64,000 nucleotides of DNA from positions 612,896,977 through 612,960,976 of the forward strand of contig NC_081408.1 in assembly GCF_030272615.1 (NCBI RefSeq), in the 5' to 3' direction. The DNA is from Cryptomeria japonica. Its lineage: Eukaryota > Streptophyta > Pinopsida > Cupressales > Cupressaceae. The notes below the pieces were generated by a model, which saw only the letters and a program-made list of their open reading frames with translations, searched no databases and was not told the origin of the DNA. The position numbers were made by a program, and so were the translations under genes. Every line of letters begins with the position of its first letter. The stretch's first letter is position 1. Positions 11,851 to 24,094 of the stretch are shown here, in pieces.

Positions 11851-13600
11851 ATGGCTCAAACCCGATCACGGTCAAGGCAACGAGAAATAGAAATTGAGGA
11901 AGAAGAAGACGAAAATCTCAATGAATTTCAAGAAGCACTTGGAGGAAATGTGAATGACGAAAACCCAAGTACTCCCACTCCTTCAACAATCGAAAGGGTT
12001 CAGCATAACCCTCACTTTAACAGATTATTTGATGAAATACTAAGGAGCAATGCGGATGCTCACTTTTTAAAACTAGCTCAAGAAGGAGCCAAACTCCCCT
12101 CTGACTTTGATCTTGCCCAATTAAGGCAAGCATCAGAAAGACAAAGTCGCCATGAGGAGGAAAGAGGTAGATATAACATTAGATATAACATTCCTCGAGG
12201 TAACCCACCACCTCCTCCTCCAAATGAAATGGAGATGTTGCGACAACAAGTCGAGAATCTCGCCCAACAACTCCATAGTGGTGTTAAGATCAATCAATTC
12301 TCACTTAACGACATCTATCCCTATCCGTTTGATAGGAATCTTTATATGCCACCCTTTCCTTGAGGATTCGAAACACCCAAATTTGAAAAATATAGAGGAA
12401 AGGGGGATCCCCGTGATCATGTCCGAGAATTTCATTCTACTTGTCTTGAAGTGGCATATGAAGACACATACCTAATGCGCCTTTTTCCCCAAAGCTTGGG
12501 AGGAACAACCACATCATGGTTTTCCCGACTACCAGGTGGCATTCGAACATTTGAGGAACTCATCCAGAAGTTCCTATCTCATTACTCTTATAATATTGAA
12601 CGCGACATCACCATGGCTGATCTATGCAATACCAAACAAAAACCAGGTGAATTATTCTCAGTATTCCTGCAACGATGGCGCCAAATGTCTAGCAGACGTT
12701 CTCTTCAGTTACCTGAACGAGAACTAGTGGAAATTTTCATTTCCAACTTAAACGAAGAAATGGAATTTCACCTGGATGTCAAAGACACATATTCTTTTAA
12801 CGATATGATCACCAAAGGTATAAAATGTGAAAGGGCACTCATCAAGAAAGGACTCATCAAAATCTTTAATGAACCAAAAGATGGTCCTCGCCCGCGTTTC
12901 AATAGTGATAAACCAAACTTCTGGAACAAGAATAAGAATATCGTCAATGATGGGGTTGTGGATGCTTGAACTATCCAAAATGCACAACCTGTGGTTCGAT
13001 TTGCAGGACAAAATCCTCCACCTCAGAATAACACAAATGTTCCTCCTAATCAAGGTCGCATCACATCTCATGATGAACCAAGACCTCGTCAGCAAAAACA
13101 AAAACGCACATACACTCCCTTAGGGGAACCCATTGAAACAGTGTTGCGACAACTCATTTCTCAGAATTTGATCACTCTACCCAAACTATCAAACTATGAG
13201 CCTCAAGTCAAACCGGCATGGTGGAGAGATACTGAACACTGTGAGCTCCATCAAGGAAGAGGACACAAGACAAGTAATTGTCACCGATTGAAAGATCTCA
13301 TTCAGGATCTTATTGATCGAGGAGAAATTGAAATTGAAGGACATGACCCAAAAATGACCAATAATGATCATCTAATGTTCAAGAATCCACTTCCATCACA
13401 AGATCAAAGGGGTCCTTCCACTTCCCGGCGAGGCATTGATACCACTGATTATACGCAGGCTGCGTATAATTACACTGTAAATCACCTGTATGATGCCAGT
13501 GAACAAATTGCAACTATAACCTTCAAAAATCCCAACTCCAATTGCAATGTTGTTACACGTCGTGGCAAGGTCACCATCAAGGCAGCTCCACAGGGCACCA
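11851..13600 (+). pseudogene. gag: Element B gag, interrupted by two stop codons
   Basis: The ATG at 11851 (MAQTRSRSRQRE) opens the long frame. An acidic, charged N terminus is followed by a PPPPP linker and then the retrotransposon gag core (SLGGTTTSWFSRLPGG, FEELIQKFLSHY, LQRWRQM, about residues 215-330). A zinc-knuckle variant CELHQGRGHKTSNC lies near 13240 (C-x2-H-x4-H-x4-C), of the kind Tat and Athila gags carry. Two in-frame TGA codons interrupt it, at 12361-12363 and 12967-12969; reading resumes in the same frame with good gag similarity after each. Gag would assemble the RNA-packaging particle. Because the frame runs on into protease without a boundary stop, gag and pol were probably made as one polyprotein. 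Confidence 0.85.
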
Positions 13601-15880
13601 CCTCTGTCCCAAAGCAGTACAATCTTGTGGAACAATTAGACAAAACCCCTGCGCTTATATCCATTTTAGAGCTTTTGCGCCTATCACCATCTCATAAAAC
13701 TATCTTGGATCAAGCACTCCAAGAGGCGTCAGTCCCTGCAAATCTGAATACAGACCAATTTCAAGCCATGGTTGGAAATCTAAAGTCATCACCTTGTCTC
13801 ACTTTTTCTGAAAGTGAGAACTCTTCCTTCCAACAACCGCATAACGCTTCGCTACACATTGAAGGCTTTATCAACCAACACAGGATCAAGCGAGACTTGA
13901 TAGATAATGGAGCAGGCCTAAACATTTGTACACTACAGTTGGTCACAGCATTGGGATATGCAATAGAATCAGTGGATCCTCGCAAGAAGATCACCATCAA
14001 GGCCTATGATGATGCAGAGCATTCATCCAAAGGAGCTGTGGTACTACCAATCCGAGTGGGCCCTATGGTAAAGCACATCATCTGTTAGGTTATGGACCTT
14101 CCTCTGCCATATAATCTATTATTAGGGAGACCTTGGATACATGCCATGCAAGCTGTTCCATCTACCTACCATCAATGTATCAAGTTCCCACATAACGGTA
14201 CAGAGATCACAATCCTGGGCGATGCAAATCCCTTTGCATTTTGCCATAATATCAGCCATCAACCAGAAATTACTGTTCCTAATAATAGGGAAGCCATTTC
14301 CTCCACATCATATGTAAGTCCCGCCTGTCTTGCCAGTTCGAACACCCCTATACCCAAGCAAGAAAAGCTTAAGATGAAAGTAGCAGAGGAAGGTCCTGGA
14401 GAATACAACTTGAGTCAGCTCTTTTGTGTGGGACAAATGCCCACTTCTCCTAGAACACATGGTAAACCACAGCAGTTACTCCAGCAACCACTAATCACGC
14501 CAGCATATGCCTTCACGCCTTTCGTCCTTGGAAAGAGTCAAGAGGAAGAGACACAAGATGAGGACCTAGCGGAATGGATCTATAAAGATCCCCTCACCAT
14601 TGATAAACTGCAAGTTACACTTCCTACGGAACAGTATGGCAAAGGCCTCCTCATTATGCAAAGAATGGGATATGATGGTCAGAGTGCTTTGGGATACTGC
14701 AAACAAGGACGACATGAACCTCTACTACCAGAATTCAAGCCCAAAGGTAATACAGGCCTGGGCTTTGAAAAAGAGATCCTTCCTAAACTCAGGTTCAAAG
14801 GAAAACCCAACAAACCATTTTGCCCACCTACTGCAAAGAGGACACCTTTCATAATCAAAGCACCATCAAAAACTATCCCCACTGCCCCATCGAGGCTCAC
14901 AAACCCACCGCAACCATCTACAATACCAACCATCCCACCAAACGAACCAGTAATCCCATCCGCAACACCATTTGTAGCAGCAACTGTATCAGGACCCGCA
15001 GCAACATCTATGGCACCAGCCGTTCCAATAGAAGCCACTAAATCAACACTGCCGATACTTCCAGTGACAAATCCTTTAATCCCCATCATAGTTCCTGCAG
15101 CACCAATCACTACAAAGATACATAAACCAATCACACCTGCCGTGTTTAACTCTAAAGACATCCCAGTATGGTATAGCAATCGGATGCTGGAGAGTGATTC
15201 AGAGACCGACTCACATGAGTGGGAATTTGATTCTGTACAGCTTAATACTTCAGATGAGGAAGACACGTCACCACCACCACCACGCAAAGACATCCCTGTT
15301 TACGGAGAAGCACAGATAAAGACCACTTGGGTACCTGAGCTAGAAACATCTTCCACAGACCCTATGTCTCATCCTACGCCTGATTCTGACAGGGAAAGTA
15401 CCATCAACGACCTTCGCCACACTGTCTTAACCCTCACTGATACCTCTACCGAACTTAACCTAATTGATGATGTAATGCCCATTATCCACCCTGAACTCAT
15501 CGAATGGAACCAATCAAATCCTCCATGTCTTGACCTCTTCCAAAACGATGAGGCTATCATTGACGTTTTGGAATTAAGGGATAATCTACCAAGCGGGGAT
15601 CACAAAGCTGGATTCGCCATTGAACTTAATAGCGCAGCATACTTCGGGGTGGATGCCAAACCCTTCAGCTGCAAAAATATAACAATAAAACATGGATCTT
15701 CCAGTGAAAACCACACTGTGGCACTGTTTGATCTGACAAAAGTAAAAAGAAAGAGCTTATCCAACGGTGAAAACCTCTCTGAGGCACCTGAGGATGAAGG
15801 GTTTGACATCCTCCCTGCTAGTACACAACAGGAACGATCAACGATTCTCATCGAGGAAACCAAAGAATACAATGTGGGGA
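13601..15880 (+). pseudogene. pol: Element B protease, G-patch and Pro-rich linker
   Basis: This is the same frame as gag. A retropepsin region shows LIDNGAGLNIC (Asp codon at 13903, residue 685 from the gag start) and [15 protein letters not shown] near 14098. An in-frame TAG at 14086-14088 lies between them. Downstream, residues coded at 14638-14770 ([20 protein letters not shown], then KQG and LGFE) fit the G-patch pattern of regularly spaced glycines, an RNA-binding module. A long Pro/Thr/Ala-rich linker follows (about 14820-15170), then an acidic segment rich in Asp, Glu and Ser. The protease would cut the polyprotein; the G-patch may help RNA handling, as inferred from its presence in some retroviral protease regions. 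Confidence 0.75.
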
Positions 15881-17790
15881 CTCTTGAAAATCCTCATCTC
15901 ATACATCTGGCATCTCTTCTCACTCCAGAGGAACAACCTAAATTTACAGAGTTCTTCCAGCAGCGTCAGATCAACTTTGCATGGTCATATGCAGACATGC
16001 CTGGGCTTGATCCTGATTTAGTTATGCATCATCTCACAGTAACAGAAGGAGCCAAACCTGTCAAGCAGAAGCTTCGTAAGATGCATCCTCAGATTGCAGT
16101 GCTAGTCAAAACAGAACTCAAGAAACTCCTGGATGTTGGTTTCATTAGACCAATTGATTATGCAGAATGGATCTCCAACATTGTGCCAGTTGGCAAACCA
16201 AAAGGGGGCGTCCGCATTTGTACTGACTTCAGAGATCTGAATAAGGCATGTCCTAAGGATGACTTCCCCCTACCAAATATCGACATCATAGTAGATTTGA
16301 CAGCAGGACATGCCATGCTTTCACTCATGGATGGCTTTTCAGGATACAATTAAATAAAGATCGCACCAGAGGACCAACATAAGACAGCCTTCACATGTCC
16401 ATGGGGCACATACTGCTGGAATGTAATGCCTTTCGGTCTAAAGAATGCAGGAGCGACCTATCAAAGAGCAATGACCACCATCTTCCATGACATGATGCAT
16501 ACTATGATGGAAGATTATGTGGATGACTTACTAGCAAAATCACTCACTAGAGATGGACATCTCCACATCTTAGATCAAATCTTTGATAGACTGGAACAAT
16601 ACCATGTTCGACTCAACCCAAAGAAATGTGTCTTCGGAGTAACCTCCGGGAAGCTTCTAGGATACATTGTCTCAAGCAAAGGCATTGAGGTTGATCCAGC
16701 AAAGGTTCAGGCAATAATGGACATGCCACCTCCAAAGAATATCAGTCAGCTAAGAACACTACAAGGACGGCTTCAATCCATCCGCAGATTCATTGCACAA
16801 TTAGCTGATAAGTGTCACCCATTCACACACCTGCTACACAAGAACATCCGCTTTCAGTGGGATGACAGATGCCAGCAAGCATTTCAGACGCTTAAAGATT
16901 ATCTCATGAATCCACCATTGTTGATGCCACCAAATCCAAGTAGACCGTTGTTACTTTATATCTCAGCGACAAGTATAGCATTAGGTGTATTACTAGCACA
17001 ACATAATGCAGAAGGCAAAGAGTGTGCTGTTTACTACATTTCTCACACACTGGTGGGCTATGAACTCAATTACACACCTATTGAGCGAGCTTGCCTAGCA
17101 GTAATCCTGGCAGCTACTAAATTGTGGCACTATCTGTTGACGCACAAGGTACAACTCATCGCAAAGATTGATCCACTCAAGTACTTACTTAGCAAAGCAG
17201 CATTGACAGGTCGCTTGGCCAAATGGGTGATGATTCTAAGTGAATTTGACATTGAGTATGTGGACCGTAAGGCTATCAAAGGGCAAGTTATTGCAGATCA
17301 GTTGGCCGATGCACCACTCATAGGTGATCATCCTCTCATTTCCAATTTTCCAGATGAAGAGATATTCATGATCACAGAAGCACAGCCATGGAAACTATAT
17401 TTTGATGGTTCATACACTAGGCACGGCTCGGGGGCAGGCATTCTGTTTATCACACCTCAAGGTGACAGCATCTCGAAGTCTTACAGGCTCACATTTCCAT
17501 GCACAAACAACATAGCAGAGTATGAGGCTTTGATCACAGGACTCAGGCTAGCCATACAATGGAAATTAAAAGAACTACAAGTATATGGCGACTCACAACT
17601 GGTCATTCGACAAGCAACAAATGAATATCAGACCAAAGATGATAAACTCATGCCATATAAGCAAATGGTGGACACTCTAAAGACATCATTTACTACTATC
17701 ACTTTTGAGCAGATACCAAGAGATCAGAATCGAGCTGCTGACGCTATGGCTACCATCGCATCTCTCCTAGATCTTCCACAGAATTCAACA
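15881..17790 (+). pseudogene. pol: Element B reverse transcriptase, RNase H and second RNase H
   Basis: RT motifs run from [18 protein letters not shown] and [17 protein letters not shown] (16190-16240) through MPFGLKNAGATYQRAM to the catalytic YVDD at 16516-16527. The in-frame TAA at 16351-16353 falls directly before IKIAPEDQHKTAF, inside the palm. The usual Gypsy RNase H follows (LLLYISATSIALGVLL to GRLAKWVMILSEFDIEYV, about 16940-17270). A second RNase H begins at WKLYFDGSYTRHGSGAGI (17386) and continues with NNIAEYEALITGLRLA and VYGDSQLVI to RAADAMATIASLL. Its DGS, E and D carboxylates are visible. The second domain is the Tat-lineage signature. Together they would copy element RNA to DNA in the particle. 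Confidence 0.92.
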
Positions 17791-19140
17791 CGCTACAAGT
17801 TCTTGGTAGAACAACTTTGGATCCCCGCTTATGATACCCCTGAATCCGAGATGATATGTGACCTTGTCGGTTCTGAATCCCCATGGTATGGTGAGTTCTA
17901 CACCTATTTCCGCGATCACACCCTTCCTCCCAACCAATCAAATAACCAACGTAAAACCTTCATTCGCCAAACTACTCGATATACCATTATTGCCGAAACC
18001 CTATACCGACGTGGTCTTGATGGTACTCTCCTTCGATGTTTGGAACAAAATGAGATAACAAAGGCTTTGGAAGAAGTACATGAAGGAATTTGTGGGACTC
18101 ATGCAAGCGGTCCATCACTAGCCAAAAAGATCATGCGCGTTGGATACTATTGGCCATCTATGGAAAAAGATTCCTACTACTTTGTTAGAAAGTGCAAGAA
18201 ATGTCAAGTTCATGGTGACCTGATACATGCACCGGCCCAGGAACTGCAACCAATCACAACACCATGGCCTTTTTGTCAATGGGGCCTCGACCTTGTGGGT
18301 AAGATTCATCCATCTTCATCCAATGGCCATAAATTCATTATTACCGCTACTGAATATTTCACAAAGTGGATCGAAGCTGTTCCACTTACCCAAGTCACCG
18401 GCAAGCAGATCGCCTCATTCATCCTCAACTACATCATCTGCCGGTATGGTGTACCCATGTCCATCATCACAGATAATGGTCTTCCTTTCAAAAATCAGGA
18501 TGTCCGCGAACTTTGTGAGAAATTTCATATCCAACATCGCTTTTCCACCCCCTATTACCCACAAGGCAATGGTCAGGCCGAAGCATCCAATAAAAACATA
18601 TTGAGGATCCTAAAGAAGACAGTCAATGATGCCGGTCGTGATTGGCATGTTCAATTAAATCCAGCGCTATGGGCATATCGCACTAGCATTCGAACCCCTA
18701 CAGGTGCAACTCCTTATTCATTGGTCTATGGTGCAGAAGCTATCCTACCTATTGAGGTTGAGATACCATCCTTACGAGTTTCATTGCACAATCTCATCGA
18801 TGATGAAGCATACAGAGTATCCCGTCTTCAAGACTTAGAGTTACTAGATGAGAAGCGACAAGCTGCATACAATCACCTCAAAGCCTATCAGCAGCGCATG
18901 AGTAGAAGCTACAATCACCGAGTTAGATCTCGTACATTTGAGGTAGGTGATCTTGTTCTTCGAGAGAATCCTCGCAACCAACCAAACAGAGAACATCAAG
19001 GCAAGTTTGAATCAAACTGGCTGGGCCCATATGTTGTCACTGCTGTGTTCAGGTCTGGGGCATATCAGTTGGCTACATCAGAAGGAGAACCGCTTGCAGA
19101 TCCAATCAACAGCATGCACCTCAAACGGTTTTACACATAA
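17791..19140 (+). pseudogene. pol: Element B integrase
   Basis: The zinc-binding domain is seen as HEGICGTHASG followed by CKKCQVHGD (about 18075-18215). The core has the three acidic residues: D in QWGLDLVGKI (near 18290), D in IITDNGLPFKN (near 18468) and E in NGQAEASNKNILR (near 18580). The C-terminal GPY/F-type module reads NWLGPYVVTAVFRSGAYQL (about 19015-19070), and the frame ends HLKRFYT at 19140. There is no stop within this part, so the integrase itself looks intact, but it could only be translated if the four upstream stops were passed. It would insert the DNA copy into the genome. Confidence 0.92.
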
Positions 19141-21811
19141 GCTGTACAAAGCATCAGGCTCCCCTGCATATCAAAAAATACCAAAAACATTCAGAAAAAT
19201 GTCCTGAAGAAAATACAAAAACATTCAAAAAAGTAAAGAAAAATCATGCATCCAAACGGTGAACAACCACTCCGGTGGCACCTTGGGTAAGTGCGATGGT
19301 GAAAACCTGGCAAACAGGCGCCACTCGTAAGGGCTATAGCTCCATTATCTTTTCAGACTTGTTGCGATCACATTTACTTCATACATACATCCATCCATCC
19401 AAAGCCATGGCTTGTTATTCATCTGTCATTAAGAAAGTACTCCATGCGTCTAGCATCCCACCTTTTCATAAATCAGGTCTAAAAACTGGGGGCAATACCC
19501 TTAACCTATTGATGGAAGTGGATTCTACATTGTCTTATGTGTCATTACGCTCTTCATTTAGGCAATCATCAAAAATATGAAAAACATTCAAAAATGTCCC
19601 AGAAAATATCAAAAACATTCAAAAACAATACAAAATCCAAAAACATTCAAAAATGTTTCACAAAATCCAAAAACATTCAAAAATGTTTCACAAAATCCAA
19701 AAACATCGGAAAAACCATCGAAAATCACCCAAAAACATGACAACACCTTGTACATATTCATCTGATCAGATACAAAACAAACATTGACACAAACACTCAC
19801 ATAAATGACCACTTATCAATCGACCAAAACAATCAACATCAACAAACCAAACTGTCGTTAAAACAAGGATGCATCCTTCCTTACCAAAACAAAGACAAAA
19901 GTGACGTTTTCTTTGACAAGAAACTTATGATAAGCTATCGAATACTTGGTTGATTTGTGAGTACAATCATTTGTTTATCTGTATCAGGATCTTTCAGCAT
20001 TGTTTTGTATCGTTTGCGCATTACTTTTTGATGAAGTACTGGGGCATGTACTAATGGTGTCTACGTGGGAAGTTCACCAAGCTATGTGATCTTATGCCAA
20101 ATGCAGTCATAGATCACTACGGCTTGTTGACTACAGCGTATACCTCGACCATATGAGCATGAACCATTACCAAGGATCCATATTCTTTATTCTTTTGTAT
20201 ATACTGTTTGTTTACAGGTACAATGCTCATCCTTTGGTTCCTCCCCCTCCAAAATTGGATAACGGTTTTATTTTCTTAGTACGGTATGCACTTGTCTCAG
20301 GATCTGATCATCCTAAGATCAAGGAGGACGATCCAAGTCATGCACGAAAGGAGATAATCCTTGTTTGTTCCGCAAGCAATACTCTGGTCTACTTGACCCT
20401 TATATCAAGTCGTTTGTATTAACTTGCTATATTCAAATCCATGTAAGAAATACTCAGGTCATCTTGAATCATTATGTCAAGATGCTTGTATTCTCTTCCA
20501 ACATTTTAAAGCTCAATGATGAAAATAGAGCACTATGGATCGTCATCTCACCTCATCTGTTTATATCTTGCATTTCGTTGCATATCACCCATCCATTCAT
20601 TCATTCATATGTAGGATTTACATGCAAAAATGATCAAAAAAAAAAAAGCTGGTCTTGGATACAATCACGACCGAGTACTCTGATACATCATCAATGCATC
20701 ACGCAAAGTCTTACAAACCTTGCATTCCTCATGATCATATCATCCTCACATTTAGTTGCATCTTGCATTAAATATTTAGTTGCATCTTGCATTAAACATT
20801 TAGTTATATCTTGCATTAAAACATTCATGTCATTTTTTTAACTTAATATTGCATATAGTTCATTTTGGACATTAAGTTTTCATCAATCATTTTGCATCAT
20901 TGCATTAATCATAAAATAAGTCGATTTATTCATAGGATCAAATTGTCTTTGATTGTTTTAAATCATTTACTAAGCATTCATATAGTGTTGATTATCCATC
21001 ATCATTTCATTATCTCTTATCATTTATCATTGCATGCATTCATAATTAAAACATTGCATTCATTCATCCAGTTATTAAAGTATTTTATTATGCTCATTTT
21101 AGGATTCATTTCACATCCCATTCATTATCCTGTTTTTAATTGCATTAAGGTGCAGTTATTAAAAATATTAGTTATGGTATCATCACACTCTCATATTTAC
21201 AGCATTTTAGATTCATAAGTCCATTTGTTTACAAATCATTGGTTCATACCATTGTGCAATATCCATTTTACATATGCATTTCATTTAGGCATTATCATAT
21301 AAACATTTGTACTTTACATTTTGTTTATCCATATTACATTCATCTAAACACATCTAGATGCATACCCATACATAACATCATTCATTCCACCATTGCATTA
21401 ACGTTATCTCATCATTACATCGCAATAGGAAACACCAAAATCCTGTTCATGCATCAAGCATAAGCATAAATCATCATCATGGCATTACATACATAAAGCA
21501 TTACATCAAAAATAAAAAACAAATCATACATATATAAACCTACATTTCATATGTCGGTATCTCACATCATAGATCATCATAAAAACATGCATAAAAGAAA
21601 CCTGTACACATATCCATCTAAGCAATAAAACATCATCATGCATAAACATACATACATAATCAAATGCATATCATCACAAATGGGATCTCCTCATATATAT
21701 CATCTCATATATCAGAGTACAGTGAAGTCCACAAAATCGGCTACCAAGAGCCATCCAAGATACAGTCCATAAATAGACAATGATACAATACATATATGCA
21801 AAAATGCTCTC
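19141..21811 (+). other. Element B 3' non-coding region, first part
   Basis: No coding region is seen. It holds a 30-bp tandem repeat (19631-19707) and then, from about 20550 to 21700, a very CAT/CATT-rich tract (cattcattcat, catacata) that translates into low-complexity ORFs of His, Ile and Ser. I regard those as artefacts of composition. Confidence 0.7.
19631..19707 (+). repeat. 30-bp tandem repeat with internal hairpin
   Basis: Two full copies and a partial third, starting at 19631, 19661 and 19691, share CAAAATCCAAAAACATTC and the following AAAAATGTTT. Each contains AAACATT..AATGTTT, an inverted repeat. More diverged copies extend to about 19570 on the left. Confidence 0.8.
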
Positions 21812-23811
21812 TCAAATGCCACTCTTGCCAGATGTTGTACCACCACCACCACCCCTACCTACTCCACCACTGGTACCTGCACCACCTGATCCATCTCTCC
21901 GTGGAGGCCTCATCGAACCCCCACTCCCTCCTGCATCTCCTGATCTCTCCCGCCTCAAAGGACCCATCACTCCCCCACTGCTCTGCATCCTCTGTGATCG
22001 CTCTGATCTCGTCTGCCGCATCTGGGTATAACTGAGAGCTCGCAGACTGAGTGGCACCACCTGCTCATATAAACCTCGCCAGTACTCTATCTCAGCCTGT
22101 GCTCACCCAAACTGCCTCATAACCTCCCCTGTAGGACCCTGTGCTCCTACTCCCGCTCGAACTCTCTCCTGCAGCTCCGCCAATCTCTCCACCGCAGTAT
22201 CTCTCTCCTGCAACACCACCATCATCTCTGACTCACGTGCAAATAGCTGCACATCCCTAGCTGCTATCTCCTCCTCTAATCTCTCTATCCGGGTCTGCAA
22301 ATACCCTATCATATGATCTCGCAGATCCCCAGTAGCTCCCTCTCCCGTGTCCATGGCTGTCTCACCTGTATCACCCCCTCCAGTAGGTCCCTCACCTGCA
22401 CCACCCTCCCCTGCACCTGTATCCATCGGGATCTCTCTCTCCATCCCCCTCCCACTCAGCTGCACTCCCCCCTGCATCAAAGGTCCCTGTGATATCTGAA
22501 GAGGTAGTCCACCTCTCCCTCTCCACTGCCTCGACATCCCCAACCCACCTCCTCCTCCTCCACCTCCTCCTCCTCCTCCTCCACCTCCATCTCCTCCTCC
22601 ACCTCCTCCTCCTCCACCTCGACTTCCTGCTCTCTGTCCTCGTCCTCGTCCTCTCTCATCCTCAAAAGATGGGATCGGCTCTGTCGGGTCTGATATCCGT
22701 CGGATCGGGTGTGCCGCTCGGTACTGTGTATACTCCGCTGTCACCCCTGCATCAACAACCCTCGGTCGTAGGTCCCATGGCTCGCCTGCAGTGTCTGAAA
22801 CTCTACCAGTGCCTGATCATAAGGTAGCACTGGACCCCATGCATACCTCTCCCGAATCACCTGTGCATACTCCTCTGATCCACTAGGCAGTCCCTGCTGC
22901 CGTCCAAACTGCCTCATCACTCGTCCCGGCACCTGCCTCTCTACATGATAGGAGGTCCTCCCAACGAGGAATCGGGTCATGAACACATACGGCAGTGCCT
23001 CTACGTCATCATCCCATGGCTCACACTCCAAGTATGGCCACCATATCACTGCATCCAAGTCATCCAATGCTCGCCGCCACCACTCTAACTTCCCCAAGTG
23101 GGGCTGACTCATCATGCCACTGTACATAAACATGTATGGCTGGTCCACGGCTCGAAATCTGAGACTCACTGGTCGAGTCACTGGTAGGTGCTCCCATGCC
23201 CAAACATGTAGCAGCGTCATGCCCACTGATAGAGAACCCCTCCCTCGGTACACTACCTCGTGGAGCTCCTGATACATGTGCGCTAACACGCACGGCCCCC
23301 ATGCAAATCGGGTCCCCTCGGTCATCATCATCTCTATTACCTGTCCCCATCCCACTGCCAATCCATGTGACCGCCTGTCTGGACACAGCAGTCCTCCCAC
23401 AATCCCTGATAACACTGTTGGAAGGGGCTCATATAGTGCCGCTATATCCTCCCATGCGATCGAGCCATCGTCAATATATACGTCATCATCAAAAATCCTC
23501 TGACATGAAACCGTCCCCCAGGATCTGTCATATGTGACCAGCTCTCCTCGAATCAGAATCCGAAGGATGCACCATACGTCCTCCAAGGTCACAGTCATCT
23601 CTCCCTGTGCCAAATGAAACGTGCACGTCTCACTGTGCCATCGCTCTGCCAATGTTGTGATCAGGTCGTGATTCATCCGAATCACGGGCATGTGCATCAC
23701 CTCGTAGAGACCAGTCGCTGCAATACAATCTATCTCAGTCTGAGTCAATCGATCCCGCAACCCCTGTGTCGCAGGATGATGCTCGCGTAACTGCAACACG
23801 AGCAGATCCTC
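21812..23811 (-). pseudogene. Antisense plant mobile domain (PMD) protein gene in element B
   Basis: On the strand opposite to gag-pol, 23811-22741 encodes a plant mobile domain: LRDRLTQTEIDCIAATGLYEV, then ERWHSETCTFHLAQGEMTV and TLEDVWCILRI, then a WGQVIEMMM and HVWAWEHLP region. These match the PMD pattern (ERWRPETHTFHL-type core) found in MAIN/MAIL1-like proteins and in transposon-carried relatives. The frame then shifts near 22790-22744 into one coding a Gly-rich tract (from CCT/CCA repeats at 22540-22620) and a coiled coil (about 22330-22170), ending at a TGA (22105-22103); the same frame stays open beyond it to 21812. Upstream, TAG just before 23811 (TTATGTGTAG then GAGGATCTG) could be a splice acceptor. 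The function in the element is unknown. Disruptions are one frameshift and one TGA. Confidence 0.8.
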
Positions 23812-24094
23812 CTACACATAAGACATTCATCCATCACTATCAGTTGTTTTGTTTTCAAACATTCTTAAGTTTAAACCTAGACTATCATCAGATACTTTGA
23901 TCAAGTATCTTCGGGTCTCAACAGGTAAGCAATCATGGCCGCCTAGACTTCAACGAGCATTTATCCTAACAAATGCCCTAAGTCTCATTGGGCTGCTATG
24001 GTTCAAAACAACTCCCACTTCACCTCGCCATCCATCAATCATTGGCATCAGGAGATTTGTTTTGTCCAACACTGGGGCATCTCTTTATCCTAAG

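Noticed and set aside
14679-15293. 204-codon minus-strand ORF rich in Gly, Val and Ala
   Set aside because: Shadow of the Pro/Thr/Ala-rich linker of the B polyprotein on the plus strand.
13601-19140. Integrated virus (caulimovirus-like) instead of a retrotransposon
   Set aside because: There is an integrase, LTRs and polypurine tract, and no movement or coat protein; Ty3/Gypsy explains everything.
19570-19730. Regular short repeats resembling a CRISPR array
   Set aside because: The repeats are directly adjacent with no unique spacers, AT-rich, and lie in a plant retrotransposon.
20153-21463. Series of His/Ile/Ser-rich ORFs in the 3' region of B
   Set aside because: Caused by CATT-rich composition; no domain and no consistent frame.
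22477-22827. Short Glu-rich minus-strand and Leu-rich plus-strand ORFs
   Set aside because: Alternative frames of the CCT/CCA repeat that codes the Gly-rich linker of the PMD protein.
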